From NCBI RefSeq assembly GCF_022539505.1, contig NC_061512.1:152007962-152071961 (forward strand): DNA of 64,000 nt, in the 5' to 3' direction. The notes under the pieces are model-generated. The model searched no databases. It was not told the origin of the DNA and saw nothing but the letters and a program-made list of their open reading frames with translations. Of the stretch, positions 43,406 through 56,298 are shown one piece after another. Both the position numbers and the translations under genes were made by a program. Source of the stretch: Lolium rigidum. Its lineage: Eukaryota; Streptophyta; Magnoliopsida; Poales; Poaceae. Numbering within the stretch: the stretch's first letter is position 1; every line of letters starts with the position of its first letter.

Positions 43406-46001
43406 AACTGCTGAGCCCATCTTAATGGCTAAAAAGAAAGAACTTCTTGGGAGATAACCCATGTGTTATTTTGCTACAGTACTTTGTTTTATATTTGTGT
43501 CTTGGAAGTTGTTTACTACTGTAGCAACCTCTCCTTATCTTAGTTTTGTGTTTTGTTGTGCCAAGTAAAGTCTTTGATAGTAAAGTAAGTACTAGATTTG
43601 GATTACTGCGCAGTTCCAGATTTCTTTGCTGTCACGAATCTGAGCCCACTGCCCTGCAGGAAGCTCAGAAAATTATGCCAATTTACGTGCATGATCCTCA
43701 GATATGTACGCAACTTTCATTCAATTTGAGCATTTTCATTTGAGCAAGTCTGGTGGCCTAATAAAATCCATCTTTACGGACTGTTCTGTTTTGACAGATT
43801 CTGTCTTTTATTTCGCATTGCCTCTTTTGCTATGTTGGATGAATTTCTTTGATCCACTAATGTCCAGTAGCTTTATGCAATGTCCAGAAGTGTTAAGAAT
43901 GATTGTGTCACCTCTGAACATGTGAATTTTTATTATGCACTAACCCTCTAATGAGTTGTTTCGAGTTTGGTGTGGAGGAAGTTTTCAAGGGTCAAGAGAG
44001 GAGGATGATATACTATGATCAAGGAGAGTGAAAGCTCTAAGCTTGGGGATGCACCCGGTGGTTCACCCCTGCATATATCAAGAAGACTCAAGCGTCTAAG
44101 CTTGGGGATGCCCAAGGCATCCCCTTCTTCATCGACAACATTATCAGGTTCCTCCCCGAAACTATATTTTTATTCCATCACATCTTATGTGCTTTTTCTT
44201 GGAGCGTCTGTTTGTTTGCTTTTGTTTTTGTTTGTGTTTGAATAAATTGGATTACATCATGCTTGTGTTGGAGAGAGACACGCTCCGCTGGTTCAAATGA
44301 ACACATGTGTTCTTAGCTCATAATATTCATGGCGAAGTTTCCTCTTCGTTAAATTGTTATATGGTTGGAATTGGAAAATGATACATGTAGTAATTGCTAT
44401 AATGTCTTGGGTAATGTGATACTTGGCAATTGTTGTGCTCATGTTTAAGCTCTTGCATCATATACATTGCACCTATTAGTGAAGAATACATAGAGCATGC
44501 TAAAATTTGGTTTGCATAATTGATCTCTCTAAAGTCTAGATAATTTCTAGTATTGAGTTTTGAACAACAAGGAAGACGGTGTAGAGTCTTATAATGTTTT
44601 CAATATGTCTTTTATGTGAGTTTTGCTGCACCGGTTCATCCTTGTGTTTGTTTCAAATAAACCTTGCTAGCCTAAACCTTGTATCGAGAGGGAATACTTC
44701 TCATGCATCCAAAATACTTGAGCCAACCACTATGCCATTTGTGTCCACCATACCTACCTACTACATGGTATTTTCCCGCCATTCCAAAGTAAATTGCTTG
44801 AGTGCTACCTTTAAAATTCCATCATTCACCTTTGCAATATATAGCTCATGGGACAAATAGCTTAAAAACTATTGTGGTATTGAATATGTAATTATGCACT
44901 TTATCTCTTATTAAGTTGCTTGTTGTGCGATAACCATGTTTATCGGGAACGCCATCAACTCATTGTTGAATGTCATGTGAGTTACTATGCATGTTCGTCT
45001 TGTCTGAAGTAAGGGCGATCTACACTGAGTTGAATGGTTTGAGCATGCATATTGTGAGAGAAGAACATTGGGCCGCTAACTAAAGCCATGATTCATGGTG
45101 GAAGTTTCAGTTTTGGACAAATATCCTCAAATCTCTAATGAGAAAAGAATTAATTGTTGTCAAATGCTTAAAGCATTAAAAGAGGAGTCCATTATCTGTT
45201 GTCTATGTTGTCCCGGTATGGATGTATAAGTTGAGAATAATCAAAAGCGAGAAATCCAAATGCGAGCTTTCTCCTTAGACCTTTGTACGAGCGGCATAGA
45301 GGTACCCCTTTGTGAAACTTGGTTAAAGCATATGTATTGCGGTGATAATCCAGGTAGTCCAAGCTAATTAGGACAAGGTGCGGGCACTATTAGTACACTA
45401 TGCATGAGGCTTGCAACTTATAAGATATAATTTACATGATGCATATGCTTTATTACTACCGTTGACAAAATTGTTTCATGTTTTCAAAATCAAAGCTCTA
45501 GCACAAATATAGCAATCGATGCTTTCCTCTTTGAAGGACCTTTCTTTTACTTTTATGTTGAGTCAGTTCACCTATTTCTCTCCGCCTCAAGAAGCAAACA
45601 CTTGTGTGAACTGTGCATTGATTCCTACATACTTGCATATTGCACTTGTTATATTACTCTATGTTGACAATTATCCATGAGATATACATGTTACAAGTTG
45701 AAAGCAACCGCTGAAACTTAATTTTCCTTTGTGTTGCTTCAACACCTTTACTTTGATTTATTGCTTTATGAGTTAACTCTTATGCAAGACTTATTGATGC
45801 TTGTCTTGAAGTACTATTCATGAAAAGTCTTTGCTTTATGATTCATTTGTTTACTCATGTCATTACCATTGTTTTGATCGCTGCATTCATTACATATGTT
45901 TACAAATAGTATGATCAAGGTTATGATGGCATGTCACTCCGGAAATTATCTTTGTTATCGTTTTACCCGCTCGGGACGAGCAGAACTAAGCTTAGGGATG
46001 C
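43406..46001 (+). other. Y-to-E hybrid 3' region and polypurine tract
   Basis: Up to about 45295 it parallels E (32600-34431); past that it supplies the part of the 3' region that E lost at X. Internal AAGCTTGGGG motifs lie at 44039-44048 and 44098-44107, and an earlier one (42825-42838) precedes the ORF. The terminal tract AAGCTTAGGGATG (45988-46000) adjoins the LTR at 46002. Confidence 0.65.
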
Positions 46002-47588
46002 TGATACGTCTCCAACGTATCGATAATTTCTTATGTTCCATGCTACATTATTGATGATATCTACATGTTTTATACACATTATATGTCGTATTTATGCATT
46101 TTACTGGCACTAACCTATTAACAAGATGCCGAAGAGCCGATTCTTGTTTTCTCGCTGTTTTTGGTTTCGAAATCCTAGTAAAGAAATATTCTCGGAATTG
46201 GACGAAATCAACGCCCGGGGTCCTATTTTGCCACGAAGCTTCCGGAAGACCGAAGGAGAGTCGAAGTGGGGCCACGAGGTGGCGAAACACCAGGGCGGCG
46301 CGGCCCGAGCCCCGGCCGCGGTGACCTATGGTGTGGGCCCCTCGTGCCGCCTCTTTACCTCGCCCTTCCGCCTACAAATAGCCTCCATCGCGAAACCCCC
46401 GATACCGAGAGCCACGATACGGAAAACCTTACTGAGACGCCGCCGCCTCCAATCCCATCTCGGGGGATTCTGGAGATCTCCTCCGGCACCCTGCCGGAGA
46501 GGGGATTCATCTCCCGGAGGACTCTTCACCGCCATGGTGGCCTCCGGAGTGATGAGTGAGTAGTTCACCCCTGGACTATGGGTCCATAGCAGTAGCTAGA
46601 TGGTTGTCTTCTCCTCATTGTGCTTCATTGTTGGATCTTGTGAGCTGCCTAACATGATAAAGATCATCTATCTGTAATACTATATGTTGTGTTTGTCGGG
46701 ATCCGATGAATAGAGAATATTATGTTATGTTAATTATCAAGTTATTACCCATGTGTTGTTTATGATCTTGCATGCTCTCCGTTATTAGTAGAGGCTCTGG
46801 CCAAGTTTTTGCTCTTAACTCCAAGAGGGAGTATTTATGCTCGATAGTGGGTTCATGCCTCCATTAAATGCAGGACAATGACGAAAGTTCTAAGGTTGTG
46901 GATGTGCTGTTGCCACTAGGGATAAAACATTGATGCTATGTCTAAGGATGTAGTTATTGATTACATTACGCGCCATACTTAATGCAATTGTCTGTTGTTT
47001 TGCAACTTAATACTGGAAGGGGTTCGGATGATAACCTGAAGGTGGACTTTTTAGGCATAGATGCATGCTGGATAGCGGTCTATGTACTTTGTCGTAATTC
47101 CCAATTAAATCTCACTATATTTATCATGTCATGTATGTGCATTGTTATGCCCTCTCTATTTGTCAATTGCCCGACTGTAATTTGTTCACCCAACATGCTT
47201 TTATCTTATGGGAGAGACACCTCTAGTGAACTGTGGACCCCGGTCATATTCTTTACATCGCATACAATCTACTGCAATACTTGTTTTACTGTCAAACAAT
47301 CATCTTCCACACAATATGGTTAATCCTTTGTTACAGCAAGCCGGTGAGATTGACAACCTCACTGTTTCGTTGGGGCAAAGTACTTTGGTTGTGTTGTGCA
47401 GGTTCCACGTTGGCGCCGGAATCTCTGGTGTTGCGCCGCACTACATTCCGCCGCCATCAACCTTCAACGTGCTTCTTGACTCCTACTGGTTCGATTAAAC
47501 CTTGGTTTCTTACTGAGGGAAACTTGCCGCTGTGCGCATCACACCTTCCTCTTGGAGTTCCCAACGGATGTGTCAACTACACGCATCA
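46002..47588 (+). repeat. E 3' LTR
   Basis: 1587 bp, same family as 30068-31660 and followed by the matching GTGAG. Hairpin 46291-46329; TACAAATA 46373-46380. Confidence 0.92.
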
Positions 47589-47593
47589 GTGAG

Positions 47594-50193
47594 CCACCAA
47601 CCCCCTAGGTCCGCCGCGGCCAGGGTTTGATCTCGTCGGAGACGACGACGACCCTCGTCCGTAGATCTGCGTTCTAATCCAATGGTCCTCGTTAACTCAT
47701 ACTGTTTTGGGTTTTAAGACCCACTGATAGTGGGACCCGTTGTCAGGCGGCCTGCTGCGCGAGACGCACTGCTGGGCCGGCCTGCTAACTCCCCCCCTCT
47801 CTGGCCCAATTCGCCGAAGCCCATCTATTCAAATTTCGTTAATTCGTTTTAATCCAATTTGAATACTGGTGCTTTGTTCAAATTTAAATAGAAAAATATC
47901 TACTGAGAAAAAATTTATGAATTTTATATTTCTGCAAAGCTTATGAAATTATCTAGCCAACTAAACTGGTCTCAACCCTTGATTCATTATAGATCACTTT
48001 CAATAAAAATAACAAGGCAATACCTTTTCAAAATTCAAACATTTATTAAAAATCAACCATAAATTATTTTGAGTTGATTCCAACTCTCAAAAATCACATT
48101 TCATATTGTCTATCTGAGTATGTAAAAATATGATAGTGGTGTTTACCATGATCATGGGCTAGAGCAGAATAATGGCTATGTGGCCATTTCTAGTCGATTT
48201 AAATTACCCAATTTATTAATTAAATAGTATGAGAGTTATCTTCTCATTTGAATCAATGTCCCAAGTAATTCAATATGAGGTAATGGCCTTAGTCTATAGA
48301 ACCTCATATTTTATTACTTAGTGATATTAAATTGATTCCAAAGTAGTGTTAAATTGTATGAGATGTAGTATCTCATTTAAATCATTTTCCCAAATGATAA
48401 ATATGAGGTGGTGACCTTGGTCAACATGATCTCATACTTATTATTTGAGGATATTAAATCTTAGTAATGTTCAATGAGAGAAAATTATTCTTCAAAGGAA
48501 ATAAATAGAAACCCTAGTAAATATTTCAATTAGAGGAAATTATTTTTCTTAAAAGAAAACAAAGCCAACCAAAATGGTGTGATGCTAGATTTTCTTGTGT
48601 GAGCCACTTGATTTTTAAGTACTTAAGTATTGTTTGGTGATTGTATACCTCGTATCCGTTTATAGACACTAGTACCGAAGGCTATGAGGAGGAAGAGGTC
48701 TTCTACGAAGAAGAAGAAAACTTTGATCACTACCCCACTCAAGGCAAGCTATTACTAATCCAAGATATCACCATGAGCAAGCTATACTCTTGCAAGCTAC
48801 CCTAATGCAAGCTCTACTAGAGCAAGGCACCATTGCAATATTATTTTGTGTTTAAGGATCCAATCCCAAGATTTTGTCCTTGCAAGCTTTTACTTTGGTC
48901 ATCAAAGTTCATTTTGTTCATAGTTAACTTTGGTCTAGATATGGAATATTACAAGAGCATCAAATTTAGCCTAGAGAGCTAGAAGTTAGTTAGCACCCCT
49001 CATGATTAGTTGCTAGTGCTAAAACTAAAATTGACTAATCTAGATGGGAACATGTGAATCAAATAACTTTGAAAACCTTGTAATGATGAGTCATTCTATT
49101 GAAAGATTTTTGAAGGTGAATATGACTTGAATGACATGGTGAATTTGACAAAAAATGATGACTGGGTTCGGATGCGATACCATTCCAATTTTAGAGTACC
49201 CCCACAATACCTGATTATGGGTAGAGCTTAACTGGAAATTTATGCACTTTAGTATGGGTTCCCTCTAAACAAGCGTCATAGGGGTTATGCCGAGGCTGCC
49301 TCCGTGAAATGTGAAATGACGTGAAAATGAGGTAAATGTCTTACCCAAACCCTGTGCAGTTCCCGGGATGGCAGATTGCCATCACTGGGAGGCCAAGCTC
49401 ATGGGGGAGGTGCCTATACTAGGGTATGTAAGGGAAAGGTTAATGGTTGATGATCCGCATACTGAGTATGATTATTCAGGGCTATCCCTGATGGATGTAA
49501 TCAAATGTTGTGGCACAAGTGTACAACCTCTGCAGAGTGTAAACCTTTTCGAATAGCCGTGTCCGCGGTTATGGACGGTTGGATGGCCATATTGTTCCGT
49601 TGTCAGACGTTTTCTTAGAATGAATGGTGAATTGAAAGGTGAATTTGACTTGATCACAATAGAGTTGTGGGAATGACACTAATGTTCCCACTTGAGTTAA
49701 GTTAGGCAAATGAAGAGTCTTTTATTACTAAGTGCTTATGAAATAAAACTGGCTTTATGCAAATGAACTTAGAGCTTAGAACCCCCTTATTATAGTTGAT
49801 AGTGCTTACACTAGTATTAGTTTGCGAGTACTTTAAAGTACTCATGGCTTTGTCCCTGGCTATTCAAATGGCCAGACTATGAAGAAGAGCACCAGTATCA
49901 GGAAGATGGACAGTAGGACCTCTATGATAACTAGGATCATCTCCTGACGTCAAGCGTTGCCTGTGGAACAGATGGACCGCTACTACGTTTCTTCCGCTAC
50001 GTGTTTTGTAATTGATCATTAGATCAACTGTTGTTGTAAGACTAGATCATGTGATCCCTTATTGTAAGACGATTATGGTTTGTAATGAATGATGTTCTGT
50101 GATATCAACTGTTATGTGTCGCAAAAACAATATTCCTGGGATTGCGATGTATGGCATAACAGGCATCTGGAATTAAAAATCCGGGTGTTGACA
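47594..50193 (+). repeat. W 5' LTR, right part
   Basis: Continues the W LTR after E and ends GTGTTGACA before the primer site. With the left part the LTR totals about 4442 bp. AT-rich, with no supported gene; the open frame at 49368-49556 shows no known domain. Confidence 0.85.
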
Positions 50194-50196
50194 AGT

Positions 50197-50210
50197 TGGT
50201 ATCAGAGCCA
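50197..50210 (+). promoter_or_regulatory. W primer binding site (initiator tRNA-Met type)
   Basis: TGGTATCAGAGCCA, three bases after the LTR end, the common plant tRNA-Met primer site. Confidence 0.87.
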
Positions 50211-50423
50211 TTGTTTGACCTTAGGAGGCCCTAGTTAGAACGGACGTCTGAAATACTTGGTTTCAAAACAAGTGAAGTGAATATTTATGAAAAACTTATT
50301 CTCACTCTTACCCTTGAGATCTTTTCGAAAAAAGAAATCCATACTCTACCTTTCCTTGTAATCCTACATAAAATTTTGCACACTTGATCACTTCTCTAAC
50401 TTACTCATCCTAATTGTTCATAG

Positions 50424-50897
50424 ATGGAGTACAACTATGAGCTCTATCAGCTTGGCCACGGAGGAGCCCTAATGTTCGAGAAGGATTTGGAGCAACTAGT
50501 TGAATATTTAGGACGCCCGTATCCAGAGTTCTTTGGAGTGCCACTCAATAATCAGTCGGGAAGACAACCTCAGTGGGAAGTTACTGCAGATCTGAGAGGA
50601 AAGCTGGGAGCCCCAACTTGGGAAACCATATGGTTTTCTGTGAGGGGGAACAGTTGGAGGGATGGAATATCCAAAGCCATGCAAGAAGCACTAGCCCGTC
50701 TGTGTGGACAGAATGTGAACAAGATCAAGAACACTCGTTTCTTTTACTACCCAAGACATGACCCTATGGGAAGGCCAATAACCATGCCACCGCACCCGGA
50801 GATGAACCACTATGTTGCATACCTAGACTTCATGTTGTACAAGACCCGCAAGGAGTTGGACAACGCCCGCGCCTTTCGCCAAGCACATTACCCATGA
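50424..50897 (+). CDS. W ORF upstream of gag, 157 residues, unknown function
   Basis: Starts MEYNYELYQLGHGG about 215 bp after the primer site and ends AHYP. It looks like a compact soluble domain with conserved-looking phrases such as LVEYLGRPYP, GAPTWETIWFSVRG and CGQNVNKIKNTRFFYYPRHDP. No retroviral domain is recognised. Just before the Z insertion the reading appears shifted by one base: in the next frame an acidic tail continues across the Z target site to a stop near 60830, suggesting a slightly longer ancestral protein. I have the impression of similar hypothetical proteins in grasses, but cannot name a family. It may be a captured gene. Confidence 0.6.
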   Translation: MEYNYELYQLGHGGALMFEKDLEQLVEYLGRPYPEFFGVPLNNQSGRQPQWEVTADLRGKLGAPTWETIWFSVRGNSWRDGISKAMQEALARLCGQNVNKIKNTRFFYYPRHDPMGRPITMPPHPEMNHYVAYLDFMLYKTRKELDNARAFRQAHYP

Positions 50898-50901
50898 AGA
50901 C

Positions 50902-52279
50902 TGATGACCCACAAGTATAGGGGATCGCAACAGTCTTCGAGGGAAGTAAAACCCAATTTATTGATTCGACACAAGGGGAACCAAAGAATATTTGTAAGCC
51001 TTAACAGCGGAGTTGTCAATTCAGCTGCACCTGGAAACAAACTTGCTCGCAAGAGTTTATCAGTAGCAACAGTTTTATAGCAGTAGCGGTAGTGAAATAT
51101 AAGCAGCAGTGTAATAAAGACAGCAGTAGTGATTATAGTAAACAGCAGGATTAAAATAATGTAGACATAGGGATGGATGAACGGGCGCAGCATGGATAAG
51201 ATAACTCATGTAATAATCAAGACTAGGCATTTGCAGATAATAATAAAACGGTATCCAAGTACTAAACAACCATAGGCATGTGTTCCCTATATAGTCGTAC
51301 GTGCTCGCAATGAGAAACTTGCACAACATCTTTTGTCCTACCAGCCGGTGGCAGCCGGGCCTCTAGGGAAACTACTGGTAATTAAGGTACTCCTTTTAAT
51401 AGAGTACCGGAGGAAAGCATTAACACTCCGTGAACACATGTGATCCTCATATCACAGCCTTCCCCTCCGGTTGTCCCAATTTCTGTCACTTTGGGGCCTC
51501 GGGTTCCGGACAGCAATATGTGTATTCAACTTGCAGGTAAGATCATAAAACAATGAATATCATCATGAATAAATAACATGTTCAGATCTGAAATCATGGT
51601 ACTCGGGCCCTAGTGACAAGCATTAAGCATAACAAGTTGCAACAATATCATAAAAGTACCAACAACGGATACTAGGCACTATGCCCTAACAATCTTATGG
51701 CTATTACATGAACAATCTCATCCAATCCCTACGATCCCCTTTAGCCTACAGCGGGGGAATTACTCACACATGGATGGGGGGAAGCATGGATGATCGATGG
51801 AGAGGTGTCGGTGGTGATGATGGCGATGATCTCCTCCAATTCCCCATCCAGACAGGGTGCCAGAACGGAGTTTCTGATCCCGAGATTGAGTTTCGCGATG
51901 GCGGCGGAGTGGTCGAACCCCCGTGCGTTTTTAGGTCGAGGGCTTTAAGTAGTCCAGAGGGGAGCGTCGGGGGCTGGCCGAGGCGGCGTCACCATAGGGC
52001 GGCGCGGCCCAGGGGCCCACCGCGCCGCCATATGGTGGGCGCACCTCGTGGCTCCCCTCGTCTCGGCTTCTGGCTCCGTAAGTCTTCTGTGAAAATAGGC
52101 CCTTCGCAATTATTTCTGGGGATTTTCCTGAAAATTGATTTTCTGCACAAAAACAAGACACCAGGGCAATTCTGCTGAAAACAGCGTTAGTCCGTGTTAG
52201 TTGTATCCAAAATACACAAATTAGAGGCAAAACAATAGAATAAAGGGTTCGGGAAAGTAGATACGTGTTGGACGTATCA
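50902..52279 (-). repeat. Z 3' LTR
   Basis: 1378 bp, TGATGACCC to GGACGTATCA on the plus strand. GC hairpin 51992-52035; on the minus strand a TTAAA-type box follows it. Confidence 0.93.
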
Positions 52280-54966
52280 ACTCCTCCCAAGCTTAGCTTA
52301 TTGCCTGTCCTCAAGCAATTCAGTTAACAACTGAGTGCGATAAAAGAACTTTCACGAACACATTTGCTCATATGATGTAAATATTCTCATTATATGGACG
52401 AGTACTTAGGCAATTCATAATAAGATAAATGCACATAAAGTCATCTAACAGTTATGTCAATCATGAAAAAGATACCAACAAACTAATAATAAGAATCATG
52501 AATCATATCTATCAGCATGATTGCAATGTTCATAAAAAGATATGATAAAGTGGTATCTCGCTTGCCCGTATTTGTACAGCAAAACATAAATGCCCAGGCA
52601 CCTCTGAAATTCATGAAAAGACAAGAAGTAAAGATTATCAAAGATAAAAGCATCAAAGTTAAACCACAGCTAATCATATTTTGGGACAAGCATATTACAC
52701 TAAGAATGACAATTATGCTCTCAAGAAGGTGCTCAAAGAAAGGATGGTGACTCAACATAAAAGTAAAATATTGACCCTTCGCAGAGGGAAGCAGGGATTA
52801 ACATGTGCTAGAGCTTTTCATTTTTAAAACAGAAGTAAAATTGTTTTGAGACGTGTTTGTTGTTGTCAACGAATGGTAGTGGGCACTCTAACTACCTTGT
52901 CAACCAGACTTTCAAGAGCAGCTCCCATGAAGGACGTTATCTCTACCAGCAAGGTAGATCATCCCTCTTCTCTTTTGTTTACACATGCATTTTAGTTTCA
53001 TTATGGATGACACTCCCCCCAACCTTTGCTTACACAAGCCATGGCTAACCGAATCCTTGAGTGCCTTCCAACATTCTCATACCATGGAGGAGTGTCTATT
53101 TGCAATTAAGTTGCTTACTGATAAATCAGGGCAAAACGTACATGTGAAGACAATTATCAATGAAAGTTAATTAATTGGGGCTGGGCACCCCATTGCCAGC
53201 TCTTTTTGTAAAATTATTGGATAAGCGGATGTGCCACTAGTCCATTGGTGAAAGTTCATCAGGAGTAAATGACAAGGTTGAAAGATAAAACACCACAAAC
53301 TTCCTAATGATCTATAAAACATTGACACAAATTGAGAAGTACTTTGAAGATTTTAAAGGTAGCACATGAAAATTTACTTGGAATGGTTTGAAATGCCATA
53401 CATAGGTATTTATGGTGGAAACTTTGGAATAACTTGGTTTTCAGGGGTTTGGAAGCACGAGCAGCATTCCCTCTCAGTACAAGTGAAGGCTAGCAATAGA
53501 CTGGGAAGCGACAATCAAGAGAGCAATAACTGTCATAATCATGCTTGCGGCAGAATAAAATTAACGGAGGCATAAAAGTGATACAAGAACTCTGAAGCAA
53601 AGTAAATCATCGAGGCTTAATTGACTTTCGTTTTTCAGTCATATGCATGCGTGAGCATGTGCCAAGTCAATTCAAATGAATTATTCAGAGGAGGATACCA
53701 CAATGTCATACCTATCTATGAATAAAACAATGCAAGCAAATGTTTATGGCATGCTACTCATATTAATAAATTGGAGCTAAACATGAGAGATCATGAACTA
53801 CTAGACTTTCATTAAATGACATATACCTCACATGAACCAACTAAGCATGCTCACATGGATGAGTATATGTACAAAAATGAAAACAAATAGAGTTCATACC
53901 AGCCTCTCACCACAATCGAGTTGTTGTACATCGTCATCATTGCCTTTCACTTGTGCGGCTTGAATAATATGGAATGAAAACCAAGCTCCAACCACCGGAG
54001 ACCGCTGAACTCCATAATAAACTTTACAAAACCGAAGAAGAACAACAAATATTTTTGGTGTTTTCGAATTGGAACAAGAGCGAAAGTAAAATCTTTTTGG
54101 ATTTTCTCATAGCAAACCAACGATAGTAGATAAAGCAAAATAGGAACAAGAAACCAAATAAACAAATGATAAAGAGAAACAACAGAAATATTTTTGTTCT
54201 TTTTGTGTTTTAGAAAAGAAACAAAGCAAAAACAAGAAAATGAAAACTAAAAGAATCACAGAAAAGCAAAGTGGCAGAAATCTGCCAAAACTTGACAGCA
54301 GTACAGTAATCAATTTTTTCGAAAATCTTCTTCTGTTCAACTCGAAAAATGCTCAACTAATGAAAGTTAGATAATAACCTGGGGAACATGCACAAAAATT
54401 GGCAGCTCAAAATAACGTTTTGGCTACGCACAGGAATTTTTTCAGTATCAGTCCAGAATCTGTTTTTTAGACAGCACTTCCCCAAATATCATCTTCCTCA
54501 TATTAGAGGCAACCATCGGCACACAAATGAAATAAAAGGTAAAAGTAAAGGTTACTACAGTAGTAACAACCTTCAAAAACTAAAATAAGAACCTACTGAA
54601 ATAAAAATAACCGAAAGAGAAACAACCAAAAGAAGTGAAACAAGTATGTACAAATATCCGGCAATTGTAATATGCAATGAATGAGTGATACCGGCATACC
54701 TCCCCCCAAGCTTAGGCTTTTGGCCTAAGTGGAGATCAACCCCAGCGAGGGTCAGGGTTCCAAGCTGGTGGATCATACATGGAGTGGTCGTAATAAGGTC
54801 CCTGTGCAGAAGAAAAGGATGAAGGTTCCATATGCTCGAAATGCTGATGTGAAGAACTTGCTGCGTTGGATGACAAGTCGAGGGGTTCCTCGGTCTCCTC
54901 CATGCCATCCCCTGCATGATGGCCGCAACTCTCTATGTATGCATCAAGTTCATCTTCTGTGACCGA
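52280..54966 (-). other. Z 3' region
   Basis: No supported gene. 52740-53300 matches the A1/A2 3' region, including the small antisense frame (52857-53048). A second polypurine-like motif (AAGCTTGGGGGGAG on minus, 54714-54701) sits about 2.4 kb from the LTR, just after the ORF. Confidence 0.65.
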
Positions 54967-56004
54967 TCAACCGTTCCTGGAATCAAGGTTAAACAAAGCA
55001 TGTGCAGGCAATCCAACTAGCCTTTCGGATTTAATTACTCTCCACTTTTTCTTGAAAAAGGTTATCTCATAGGACAGGTTATTAAAGTTAGACCGATTGG
55101 AAACAAAGTTATGTTTTATCACAGAAACAATATCAAGTTTCTCTACAGAGAGCTGAACATCAAGAAGGTGAGGTTCTACACCATGCATAGCTAGCAACCG
55201 AGAGGCAATGAGACCTCCAAAAATTCCTCCTTTATCACGGTTAGTAGCAAGCCTAAATGCTATCAAAGAACCCAAATTATAAGTTCTATCACGTTGCAAT
55301 GCAGCAGCTAAGAAAACCAAATCATGGATGGATAACTTATTTGCATTCTTTCTAGCAAGAACGCACTTGGTGATAAAGTAAGCAAAATAGCGAATAGATG
55401 GGAGTTGAATACTACGAATTTTACCACTCTCATCCGAGAAACTTCTCCCTTGACAGATCATCTCGTAGAGTTTCAAGAGTTGCGATGGCAGCCCCCTAAT
55501 CTTCTCACGTGATCCCCACTGTGGCACTTTAATGGCTGCACAAAAATCATCAAAGGGCAAGTTGATAGTTTTATTGTAGATTTTATATTGAACCATGGGG
55601 TTAGGTTGGGACCAGTGGAATTCAAAATCCTGCACCACTGACATGGTTAGTTTTGCATATTGGTAAGGTTCACCAACAACAAAATCTTCTAACCCTGCAT
55701 TAGAAATTAGATTTTGAACATCCTGAAAAATTCCTGCACTCCTCATGAAATCGGTGCATGGGTAGTAGGAGGGGAATACCCCCTCTTCACGGTGTACTCT
55801 CATAACTTCATGCACCTCCAATTCATGTTGATTGAGTTGATGTCTATTCCACTCCATTTTCTGAAATTTTTCAACAATCATTATAAAAGTTGATTTTGAG
55901 ACATATAAATGAGGGAAAACTACCATAGGAACTTGATAGAGTACTAAACATGCATCAAAACTAATTTTTACAACTTGAATCAAGCATGCAAACTCACTTA
56001 ACAT
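54967..56004 (-). CDS. Z Athila ORF-1-type protein (post-pol position)
   Basis: An intact 345-residue frame starting MLSEFACLIQ. It resembles the Arabidopsis Athila retrotransposon ORF-1 protein family as I remember it: a head with a predicted helix, a centre with LPFDDFCAAIKVPQW, SIRYFAYFITKCVLAR and a C-terminal part with GGIFGGLIASRLL. The first 30 residues are hydrophobic, but a later Met (near residue 42, or MEWNRH at about 50) could be the real start. Its function is unknown; an envelope role is not supported by the sequence. A GC-rich hairpin precedes it (56254-56298), and 300 bp of non-coding DNA separates the two. Confidence 0.72.
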   Translation of the reverse strand: MLSEFACLIQVVKISFDACLVLYQVPMVVFPHLYVSKSTFIMIVEKFQKMEWNRHQLNQHELEVHEVMRVHREEGVFPSYYPCTDFMRSAGIFQDVQNLISNAGLEDFVVGEPYQYAKLTMSVVQDFEFHWSQPNPMVQYKIYNKTINLPFDDFCAAIKVPQWGSREKIRGLPSQLLKLYEMICQGRSFSDESGKIRSIQLPSIRYFAYFITKCVLARKNANKLSIHDLVFLAAALQRDRTYNLGSLIAFRLATNRDKGGIFGGLIASRLLAMHGVEPHLLDVQLSVEKLDIVSVIKHNFVSNRSNFNNLSYEITFFKKKWRVIKSERLVGLPAHALFNLDSRNG

Positions 56005-56253
56005 GTCACCTACAGCAGCAAATTACTCAAGATATACTCAACTATACAAAATTCTATTTGGATAATCGGAGGAGTCACATACCGGAGAGCAAATGCTCCA
56101 AATCTCGGCAGCAAAGATGGGCTGAGCAAGGAGATCGAAAATCTCGAGGAAGAACAGCAAGAAACTCGGGTTTGAACAATGGTGGTGTGTTTTCCCGTGG
56201 AAGAGAGTGGAGTGGTAGGTGGGTGAGTGAGTGGAGGGCCAGGTGGGGCCCTC

Positions 56254-56298
56254 ACCACAGGGTGGCGCGCCCCCCTTGCTGGCCGCGCCGGCACATGG
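56254..56298 (-). promoter_or_regulatory. Z GC-rich hairpin before the post-pol ORF
   Basis: The inverted repeat GGTGGCGCGCC/GGCCGCGCCGGC resembles the hairpin in all the Athila LTRs here. No TATA-like box was found between it and the ORF. Confidence 0.5.

Larger units (their letters stand above)
30068..47588 (+). mobile_element. E: Athila-related non-autonomous retrotransposon, host to X and Y
   Basis: Bounded by LTRs 30068-31660 and 46002-47588 with an exact 5-bp duplication GTGAG (30063-30067 and 47589-47593). It has a tRNA-Asp-type primer site, one unknown ORF and a long 3' region, and no gag or pol. The two LTRs differ at roughly 2 percent by eye. X and Y sequence fills most of the 14-kb interior. 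Confidence 0.9.

Noticed and set aside
54967..56004. Calling the post-pol ORFs envelope proteins
   Set aside because: No signal peptide plus ectodomain plus anchor is visible in A1, A2 or Z. Only the Y ORF has a hydrophobic tail, and that alone is not evidence of an envelope.
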